A stretch of DNA of 5,466 nucleotides from Wenzhouxiangella sp. Its GTDB lineage: Bacteria; Pseudomonadota; Gammaproteobacteria; Xanthomonadales; Wenzhouxiangellaceae. The stretch lies in the NCBI GenBank assembly GCA_007119095.1, contig SKQI01000089.1, positions 1 through 5,466 of the forward strand, given 5' to 3'. Made by a program: the position numbers and the translations under genes. Position 1 is the stretch's first letter; each line of letters opens with the position of its first letter. Shown in pieces: positions 1-5,466 of the stretch. The notes under the pieces are model-generated. The model searched no databases, was not told where the DNA came from, and worked only from the letters and a program-made list of their open reading frames with translations.

Positions 1-2035
1 ACAGCAAGTCGGTCGAATTTGCTTCAAGCAAGAACCCGGAGCCAGAGCGATCAACGCTGAGCGAAGGGAAACTGGCCACGCCGTCTACCGCTGTTGAAGT
101 ATTGCCATCAAGGCTGGCTTCACCGCTGGGGTCTGCCGCCAGGGAAAGATCGACTGCGGCGCTGCTGTTGGTCAAATTGCCAAAGGCGTCTTCGATCCGG
201 ACGACAACCGGCGGAAAAATCGGCTGCCCTGCAATCACCGTGCTGGGTTGCACCTGGAAATTCAGCTGGTGCGGGTTGCCCGGGGTGATCGTGATGGGCA
301 GGGTGTTGACGCTGTTGAAACCCGTTGCGCCGGCTCGTATTTCATAGCCGTTGCCGGTGCGGTTGATCGCGACATTGTCAAAAGTGATCAAGCCGCAGTT
401 GAAATCCTGCCCTTCGTGCACCCAGATCGGACCACCGCTTGACAGGATCTGCAGTAGTGTCAGATTGACGGTCACTGCGTTGTCCGGGTCGCAGCCAACA
501 CGGTTGCCAAAGCGGTCAACGACTTCAATTTCCAGCCCCAGGTTTTCACCTGCCTGGGCCGTTGTCAGGGCTGAGATTTGACCCAGGCCAGCGGGCTGGT
601 CCGGCAGGAATGTCACAACGGTCGCTGTCTCCAGTTGGTCAGCCCTGGAGGAATCCAGTGCCAGGGTGCCAAGTGTGTCGTCAGTGACAGTGAAAGTCAC
701 CCGAAGCGCGTCAGCCAGTTCGGAGGCAACTTTGAACCGGGCAATTCCGTCCTCGTCGGTCACGGCCGTTGAATCAAAATGGACCTTGCTGGAGTCCACG
801 GGGATGCAGTCAGACAGGCCCCTGGGTGCCGCCGTGACGCGGCAAATATCAGTAATCTCGATCTCCAGCCCCTGCAATGGCGTAGAACAGTCGGCAGAGT
901 TACTGGTGCAGGCTGCGTCCGGGTCTGAATCCCAGGCCGCGACCTCGACGAGATGATGGCTGTCTGCCAGCGAATCGCTGACCAGGACGGCTGATTGCGG
1001 TTCTTTGGCGCTGATCCAGGTGCCGTCGCCTATCAGGATGATTTCGTGGGTGTTGGCTGCGAAGATCGGACGATTGTTATGCGTCTCCAAGGTCACTGCA
1101 CCCGCATTCAGCACAATGCTCTGGCCCAGGTCGGACGTGGGCTCAATCTGCCGGGTCAGGAAGAAGTCAACGTAGCTTTGCGGCGGCAGCTTGATGTCGT
1201 GGCGACGCAATGTGAGGTTGTCGACGGAGCTGCCGCAGCTGGCTCCGGGCACGGTGCTGCCGGGAACACAGACCACTTCAACGAGATCCTGGTCGTTGAA
1301 TCTTGCGTCGTAGACGGAGTCGAACATCTCGAGCAGCTGCATGGAGATGCCTTCAATGTTCAGGGTGCCCTTGTTGCTCAGGCGAACCCGGTACGGAAAT
1401 AGTCTGTCTTCTGCTTCTGATAGCCTGGCCACGCTACGCAGCGGCTGTGCCGGCTGATCGGTGTCGGCCGTCAGGAAACTGATCGTCAGGCCCGGTACGA
1501 GTTCAAAGCGATCGGAAAATAGTGTCGGCTGTGGTAGCGGGGCCCCAAGCAAGGAGAACACGAGTTCACTTTCGTCGTCAGTCTGATAGCTGAAGCAACG
1601 AACATCTTGGTCCAATGTGCTCTCGAAGAGCACCTCGTTATACAGGTAGCTCAACGGTGAGCCTAGGGGAGCGTCGATAACGATTTGCTCGTCCACATCG
1701 CGGCCGAGCAATCTGGGACCAGAGGAACTGCCGTCGCCGGAGCCTAGATCCAGGCAGAACAGTCTCTTTGCCAGGATGTTGGTGGCGTCGACATCAAAGC
1801 TGAACTCCATCCTCCGTTCGGCCAGGTTGTAAGTCAGGACCCGGCTCTTGTCAGCGCCATGCAAACGCAAAGCCAGCCCGTTCAAGCCTTCTCCCAGGTT
1901 GAGGGAGTAGGGCGCCGGACTCGAGGCCAGCAAGTTTGCACCAAAGTCTTCCTCGGCGGCCATGACGCCATGAGGGCCGAGAAGGAAAGCCGCCATCATG
2001 GATGGCAGTAACGCTATTCTGGATCCGAAATTCAC
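1..2035 (-). CDS. Exported Ig-like repeat protein, C-terminus beyond the window
   Basis: Translating the reverse complement from GTG at 2035 gives 678 codons without a stop, ending at base 2 with one base left over, so the 3' end lies off the left edge. Residues 1-26 look like a signal peptide. Residues about 28-340 match nothing I recognise, although 215-320 (starting YRVRLSNKGT) read like an extracellular beta-sandwich. Residues about 345-478 resemble a Big/invasin-type Ig domain, with VTDEDGIARFKV at 425-436. From 479 there are two tandem repeats marked by DRFGN (507-511) and DAFGN (616-620), each followed by an RTGNGY/RSGSGF element (559-564, 663-668). All ten cysteines lie outside the signal peptide. 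The likely role is a secreted or cell-surface protein, perhaps an adhesin; this is inference from domain type only. The anchor or secretion signal would be in the missing C-terminus. It follows hrpA in the same direction after 84 bases. That it is coding is nearly certain; its function is unknown. Confidence 0.9.
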   Translation of the reverse strand, partial: MNFGSRIALLPSMMAAFLLGPHGVMAAEEDFGANLLASSPAPYSLNLGEGLNGLALRLHGADKSRVLTYNLAERRMEFSFDVDATNILAKRLFCLDLGSGDGSSSGPRLLGRDVDEQIVIDAPLGSPLSYLYNEVLFESTLDQDVRCFSYQTDDESELVFSLLGAPLPQPTLFSDRFELVPGLTISFLTADTDQPAQPLRSVARLSEAEDRLFPYRVRLSNKGTLNIEGISMQLLEMFDSVYDARFNDQDLVEVVCVPGSTVPGASCGSSVDNLTLRRHDIKLPPQSYVDFFLTRQIEPTSDLGQSIVLNAGAVTLETHNNRPIFAANTHEIILIGDGTWISAKEPQSAVLVSDSLADSHHLVEVAAWDSDPDAACTSNSADCSTPLQGLEIEITDICRVTAAPRGLSDCIPVDSSKVHFDSTAVTDEDGIARFKVASELADALRVTFTVTDDTLGTLALDSSRADQLETATVVTFLPDQPAGLGQISALTTAQAGENLGLEIEVVDRFGNRVGCDPDNAVTVNLTLLQILSSGGPIWVHEGQDFNCGLITFDNVAINRTGNGYEIRAGATGFNSVNTLPITITPGNPHQLNFQVQPSTVIAGQPIFPPVVVRIEDAFGNLTNSSAAVDLSLAADPSGEASLDGNTSTAVDGVASFPSLSVDRSGSGFLLEANSTDLL
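2..601 (-). repeat. Two tandem Ig/filamin-like protein repeats, about 105 residues each
   Basis: Residues 479-585 and 586-678 of the exported protein align by eye. Each unit opens with a Q-L/I-containing strand and an AG motif (QAGEN, IAGQP). A strand then ends in D-x-FGN (507-511 and 616-620), and a later strand (ITFDNVAIN, ASFPSLSVD) runs into R-[TS]-G-x-G-[YF]. The D-x-FGN landmarks are 109 residues apart and the glycine-rich landmarks 104. The second unit ends at the window edge, so more copies may follow. The similarity is at protein level; the DNA of the two units is clearly diverged, so this is not a recent duplication. Unit 1 has a cysteine pair (C515, C547) that unit 2 lacks in the visible part. 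Confidence 0.7.
1958..2035 (-). other. Sec-type signal peptide of the exported protein
   Basis: Residues 1-26 have a short n-region with one arginine (R6), a hydrophobic core from I7 to about G20, and a small-residue site V24-M25-A26 before A27 and the acidic stretch EED. Cleavage after A26 fits the -3/-1 rule; after A27 is the alternative. No lipobox cysteine is present, so it is not a lipoprotein. The arginine and most of the core are present only if translation starts at GTG 2035. Starting at the in-frame ATG codons at 1999 or 1996 would leave a core that is too short and has no basic residue. This supports the GTG start. Confidence 0.75.
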
Positions 2036-2047
2036 GACAACGAACAA

Positions 2048-2051
2048 TCCT
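2048..2051 (-). promoter_or_regulatory. Weak ribosome binding site for the GTG start at 2035
   Basis: On the minus strand an AGGA lies 12 bases before GTG 2035, which is longer than the usual 5-9 base spacing. It directly abuts the in-frame TTG at 2047, so it cannot serve that codon. The ATG codons at 1999/1996 have no better purine-rich site. GTG 2035 remains the best start because it gives a complete signal peptide, but the weak spacing suggests modest translation or a slightly different true start. Confidence 0.4.
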
Positions 2052-2067
2052 GGAAGGTAATTACCGC

Positions 2068-2073
2068 ATTTTA
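2068..2073 (-). promoter_or_regulatory. Possible -10 box (TAAAAT) for the exported-protein gene
   Basis: The minus strand reads TAAAAT at 2073-2068, five of six matches to the sigma-70 -10 consensus. It would start RNA near 2061 and give a leader of about 26 bases before GTG 2035. No good -35 sits at 16-18 bases; the nearest TTG-type hexamer (TTGGAC, 2099-2094) is 20 bases away and matches poorly. There is no extended -10 TG. The case is weak and needs transcript data. If it is real, the gene has its own promoter rather than depending on hrpA read-through. Confidence 0.25.
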
Positions 2074-2113
2074 CTGCGCAACGATGTTGGTTAGTCCAAC
2101 AATGGCAGTAAAA
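2069..2113. repeat. Nested inverted repeat between hrpA and the exported-protein gene
   Basis: The outer arms are TTTTACTGC (2069-2077) and GCAGTAAAA (2105-2113), a perfect 9-base inverted repeat. Inside it is a second perfect dyad, TGTTGG (2085-2090) and CCAACA (2096-2101), with a 5-base loop. The asymmetric bases between the arms are 7 on one side and 3 on the other. A third pair, CGCAAC (2077-2082) and GTTGCG (2114-2119), could compete with the outer stem. The structure starts 7 bases after the hrpA stop codon. It is not a standard terminator, because T-runs precede and A-runs follow the stem on both strands. It may be a 3'-end hairpin protecting hrpA mRNA, or an operator, since the inner dyad would cover about -24 to -40 of the candidate promoter. 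A 9-base inverted repeat alone could be chance in this window; the nesting makes it more notable. Confidence 0.5.
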
Positions 2114-2119
2114 GTTGCG

Positions 2120-5100
2120 TTAAAAACCTGATTTTTCAGCCTTGTTCCAGTATTCCGTCAAGCGCTGTTCCGAGACCTTTTCAGCAGTTCCCAAGTGCTG
2201 GGCGAACAATTGCACCCGGTATTCTTCGACCAGCCAGCGAAACTGATCCAGTTTCGGGCCATATATCCCACTTTCATCGAGCAGCTGAAGGTAGCGTTCC
2301 CACCAGGGGCTGACCAATTGCTGTCTTTGCTGGTCCTTGACCGGATCCAGCTCCAGCGCCTGGAGTCTCAGTTTCAGTGTTTTCAGATAGCGTGGGTAGT
2401 GAGCCAAGCGGTCGGCATCGATGTCGGCCATGAAACCGGCGTACATCAGGTCATCGATCTGAGAGCGCATGTCGGCGACGGCCGTAGGGGTGGCTTGGGC
2501 CAGGCTGTCGATATGGCGCTGGATGGCGTGCCAGGAGACCAGGCATTGGTCGAGAATGGCGGCCTGGTCCTGGTATCGTTTGATCAGCTCTTGCCTGACC
2601 TCTGTGACCAGTCCTTCGAAGCTGTCCGGATCGCGGATCGGCCAGGGGTCGCCCATGCAGGCGCGCAGCACCTGCAGTCGGAGCTGCTCGGTGAGCTCGC
2701 CAATGTCTTCGACCCGGGTCCAGGCCAGCTGGGCCTGACGTGACAGGCCAGGCTGTTTCTGCAGGTATTTCCATTTGTCGAGCAGGGCCTCGCGCAGCAG
2801 GACGGTGACGCCCTCGGCATGGGCCAGCCGGGCCTGGCCGGGATCATCGAACAGGCGAATCCCGACTTTGCGGCCCTGGGCAACATAGGCCGGCCAGGCG
2901 GTATGCCCACCGCGGGTGGTGACGGATTCCGGCAGCGTTTCGAGTGCGCGGTGGTCAATGCCGTCGCGCTGCCAGCGCTCGGACTGACGAGCCATGAATT
3001 CGGCTCGGGCACGACCCGCGAAGCGTTCTTCCAGCTCGGCGAGATCGCGGGACTGGCCAAGTAGCTGGCCGCCTTCATCGCGCACTCGAACCAGGAAACG
3101 CAGGTGGCGCGGCAGTTTGTCGAGCTTGAAATCAGAAGGGCTGATGCTCAGCCCGGTCATGCGGTTGAGCTCGGCGGCCAGGCGGTCCAGCAGATCGCCT
3201 TCGGGGTTTTCCAGCGCCTCAAACGCCGCCCGCCCGAACTCCGCCGCTGGAATCAAACTGCGGCGCAGTGATTTTGGCAGGCTGGTGATCAGGATGGTGA
3301 TCTTGTCGCGCAACAGGCCGGGCACCAGCCATTCCAGTCGCTGGGCATCGAGCTGATTGAGCAGGTGCAGCGGGCAGTCCAGCACGATACCGTCGATGTC
3401 GCTGGCCGGGTCGAAGTGGTAGCTCAAGCCGAAGCGCTCCCGGCCAATCACCAGCTGGTCGGGAAAAGCATCGTGTGCGGCGAGTTCGGCATCCTCGCGC
3501 AGCAGGGTGGCGCGGTCGTAGAGCATGCTGGCTTGCTGTTCGGGATCCAGGCGCTGGTACCAGGCGGCAAAGGCCTTGGTCGTCCAGATATCCTGCGGCA
3601 GGCGCTGATCGAAGAAGGCCTCGAGCTCCTTCTCGCCGGCAATCACGTCGCGCTTGCGGCGCTTGCGTTCATGTTCGGCCAGCTCATCGCGCAGTGCCTG
3701 GTTCTTTTGCAGGAATTTGGCCCGGCTGTGAATTTCACCGCGCACCAGCCCGTGGCGAATAAACAGAGCACGGGCCGTGGCCGGATCATGCGGCCCGTAG
3801 TGCACGCGCCGTTTTTCAACCAGCATCAGTCCATAAAGGGTGACCTGCTCGTAGCCCATCACCCGACCGCTGCGGCGATCCCAGGTCGGGTCGAAATAAC
3901 GGCGCTTGACCAGGTGGCCGGCCTGCTGTTCCAGCCAGGCCGGCTTGATCGGGGCGACCAGGCGGGCGTAGGTGCGTCCGGTTTCGACCAGCTCGGCGGC
4001 CATCAGCCAGCCCGGCTGGCGCTTGGCCAGGACCGAGCCGGGAAAAATCCAGAACTTGTGGCCGCGCGCGCCCTGGTATTCACCGTTTTCCTGATGCTGA
4101 CCAATCATGGACAACAGTCCCGACAGCAGGCTGCGGTGCAGGTCCTCTGTATTGACTGGGTCGAGCCGGCCTGGCTTCCAGCCTTCGGCGCGAGCGATCT
4201 GGCCGAGCTGACCGTGCAGCTGCCCCCATTCATGCAGGCGCTGCGGGCTCAAGAACTGCTGGCGGGCAAGGCGGTCGGCCTGGCTTCTGGATAGCTCGCT
4301 ACGCTGTTGTTGCCACCACTGCCAGAGCTTGAGCAGGGTCAGGAAGTCGGAACCCTGAACTACGAACTGCTGGTGGGCCTGGTCGGCCGCCTGCTGCTGC
4401 TCCAGCGGTCGCTCGCGCACATCGGCCACGCTCAGCGCGCTGACCAGCACCAGCGCTTCGGCGAGTACGCCGCGCTGCTGGGCCTCGATCAGAGTCCGGC
4501 CATGGCGAGCATCAACCGGCAGCCGGGCCAGGGTGCGGCCCAGTCTGGTCAGGCGGCGGTCCCGGTCGACAGCCTCCAGCTCGACCAACGTCTGCCAGGC
4601 CTCTCCAAGCAGGCGTTTCGGCGGGGCGTCGATGAAGGGAAAGTCCTCTGGCTCGCCCAGCTTCAATGCCAGCATTTCCAGCACCACACCGACCAGCCCG
4701 GCGCGCTGGATTTCCGGTTCGGTAAAGGCCGGGCGGGACTCGAAGTCGGCCTCGTCGAACAGGCGTATGCAGGTGCCCGGCCCGACCCGCCCGCAGCGCC
4801 CGGCGCGTTGATTGCACGAAGCCTGGGAGACCGGCTCGACCGGCAGTCTGAGTACGCGCGAGTGGGCCGCATAGCGCGAAATTCGGGCCAGGCCGGAATC
4901 AATCACGAAGCGAATGCCAGGGACGGTCAGCGAGGTCTCGGCGACATTGGTGGCCAGCACGATGCGTCGCCCCTGGCCGGGTCGGAAGATCCGGTCCTGG
5001 CTGGCAGCGGGCAGGCGCGCATACAGCGGCAGGACTTCGGTATGGCGCAGATTGGCCCGGCGCAAGGTGCGGGCAACCTGGAAGATCTCGCGCTCGCCGG

Positions 5101-5466
5101 GCAGGAACACCAGGATGTCGCCGCCGGGGTCGAGGCGACTGAGCTGCCCGACGGCTCGCAGAACCTGATCCGGCAATGATTCACCATCCCGCGGCAACTG
5201 GTAGTCGACTTCTACCGGATAGCCGCGTCCTTCGACCGTGATCACCGGCGCATGGCCGAAGTGCTTGGCAAAACGCTCGGTGTCGATCGTGGCCGAGGTG
5301 ATAATGATTTTCAGATCCGGTCTGCGTTGCTTAAGCTGCTTCAGGTAGCCCAGCAAAAAATCGATATTGAGACTGCGCTCGTGCGCCTCGTCGATGATCA
5401 GCGTGTCGTAGGCATCAAGGTGGCGGTCGCGATGGATCTCGGCCAGCAGGATGCCATCGGTCATGA
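2120..5466 (-). CDS. hrpA: ATP-dependent RNA helicase HrpA (DEAH box), N-terminus beyond the window
   Basis: This is a DEAH/RHA-family RNA helicase that unwinds RNA using NTP hydrolysis in the cytoplasm; E. coli HrpA has been linked to mRNA processing and to rescue of stalled or collided ribosomes. Numbering from the first in-window Met (5464): MTDG motif at 1-4, DEAH at 25-28 (motif II), SAT at 57-59 (III), DILVFLPGERE at 116-126, TNVAETSLTVPG at 172-183 (V) and QRAGRCGR at 219-226 (VI). A winged-helix/HA2 region covers about 250-350, an OB fold about 440-520, and the DUF3418 extension typical of HrpA runs from about 530 to near the end. A basic stretch (ERKRRKRD) lies near 600. The TAA stop is at 2122-2120. 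The 1114 residues compare with about 1300 in E. coli, so roughly 150-190 residues including Walker A lie past the right edge. The Met at 5464 is internal, not the start. All visible motifs are intact and no frameshift is seen. The paralogue HrpB is excluded by the DUF3418 region and overall length. Confidence 0.97.
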   Translation of the reverse strand, partial: MTDGILLAEIHRDRHLDAYDTLIIDEAHERSLNIDFLLGYLKQLKQRRPDLKIIITSATIDTERFAKHFGHAPVITVEGRGYPVEVDYQLPRDGESLPDQVLRAVGQLSRLDPGGDILVFLPGEREIFQVARTLRRANLRHTEVLPLYARLPAASQDRIFRPGQGRRIVLATNVAETSLTVPGIRFVIDSGLARISRYAAHSRVLRLPVEPVSQASCNQRAGRCGRVGPGTCIRLFDEADFESRPAFTEPEIQRAGLVGVVLEMLALKLGEPEDFPFIDAPPKRLLGEAWQTLVELEAVDRDRRLTRLGRTLARLPVDARHGRTLIEAQQRGVLAEALVLVSALSVADVRERPLEQQQAADQAHQQFVVQGSDFLTLLKLWQWWQQQRSELSRSQADRLARQQFLSPQRLHEWGQLHGQLGQIARAEGWKPGRLDPVNTEDLHRSLLSGLLSMIGQHQENGEYQGARGHKFWIFPGSVLAKRQPGWLMAAELVETGRTYARLVAPIKPAWLEQQAGHLVKRRYFDPTWDRRSGRVMGYEQVTLYGLMLVEKRRVHYGPHDPATARALFIRHGLVRGEIHSRAKFLQKNQALRDELAEHERKRRKRDVIAGEKELEAFFDQRLPQDIWTTKAFAAWYQRLDPEQQASMLYDRATLLREDAELAAHDAFPDQLVIGRERFGLSYHFDPASDIDGIVLDCPLHLLNQLDAQRLEWLVPGLLRDKITILITSLPKSLRRSLIPAAEFGRAAFEALENPEGDLLDRLAAELNRMTGLSISPSDFKLDKLPRHLRFLVRVRDEGGQLLGQSRDLAELEERFAGRARAEFMARQSERWQRDGIDHRALETLPESVTTRGGHTAWPAYVAQGRKVGIRLFDDPGQARLAHAEGVTVLLREALLDKWKYLQKQPGLSRQAQLAWTRVEDIGELTEQLRLQVLRACMGDPWPIRDPDSFEGLVTEVRQELIKRYQDQAAILDQCLVSWHAIQRHIDSLAQATPTAVADMRSQIDDLMYAGFMADIDADRLAHYPRYLKTLKLRLQALELDPVKDQQRQQLVSPWWERYLQLLDESGIYGPKLDQFRWLVEEYRVQLFAQHLGTAEKVSEQRLTEYWNKAEKSGF

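Noticed and set aside
1156..1356. 66-codon minus-strand frame
   Set aside because: It overlaps the exported-protein gene in another frame, and its Ser/Thr/Cys-rich product is a frame shadow.
995..1402. 135-codon plus-strand open frame, with other short plus frames in 94-956
   Set aside because: They lie opposite the 678-codon minus-strand frame, which has a signal peptide and domain repeats; the plus products show no coherent features.
2002..2111. Direct 10-base repeat ATGGCAGTAA at 2002-2011 and 2102-2111, considered as an attachment site or transposon scar
   Set aside because: Several 10-base repeats are expected by chance in a window this size. One copy is inside the coding start region and no mobile gene lies between them.
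2069..2113. Intrinsic terminator for hrpA
   Set aside because: A stem-loop exists, but the 3' arm ends in A-rich sequence on either strand and no T-run follows.
2195..2743. 182-codon plus-strand open frame
   Set aside because: It is antisense to the conserved C-terminal end of hrpA, with no domain and no convincing start signal.
3365..4294. 309-codon plus-strand open frame
   Set aside because: It is exactly antisense to hrpA, whose helicase and C-terminal sequence is unmistakable. The product has no recognisable domain and is explained by GC-rich codon structure.
4307..5179. 290-codon plus-strand open frame
   Set aside because: It is antisense to the motor domains of hrpA, and its low-complexity Q/G/A-rich product is typical of a shadow frame.
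1..5466. New defence or mobile system
   Set aside because: HrpA is a housekeeping helicase and the second gene is an exported repeat protein. No nuclease, integrase, toxin, reverse transcriptase or array is present on either strand.

Overview
The window holds two genes, both on the minus strand and both running off an edge. The right three fifths (2120-5466) is the C-terminal 1114 codons of hrpA, the large DEAH-box RNA helicase. Only its N-terminal part, with the Walker A motif, is missing. The left two fifths (1-2035) is one open frame of 678 codons that starts at GTG and continues past base 1. I reconstructed it by translating the reverse complement codon by codon and found no stop. It encodes an exported protein: signal peptide, an N-terminal region I do not recognise, an invasin-like Ig-type (Big) domain, and at least two tandem Ig/filamin-like repeats of about 105 residues, the second cut by the window edge.

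Organism: the HrpA sequence keeps the full C-terminal DUF3418 extension and reads closely like the gammaproteobacterial protein. The DNA is GC-rich, roughly 60 percent by eye. I infer a moderately GC-rich proteobacterium, most likely a gammaproteobacterium. I cannot name the genus.

Layout on the minus strand, in the direction of transcription: hrpA (5466 to 2120, TAA stop), an 84-base gap (2119-2036), then the exported-protein gene (2035 to 1). The gap contains a nested inverted repeat directly after the hrpA stop, a -10-like hexamer and a distant Shine-Dalgarno-like AGGA. No T-rich intrinsic terminator is visible, so read-through from hrpA is possible. The lack of any functional link between an RNA helicase and an exported Ig-repeat protein, together with the -10-like box, also allows separate transcription.

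No tRNA, rRNA, CRISPR array, insertion sequence or phage gene was seen. The many plus-strand open frames are antisense shadows of these two GC-rich genes. There is no clear sign of a previously undescribed system. The least explained items are the exported protein and the dyad in front of it.
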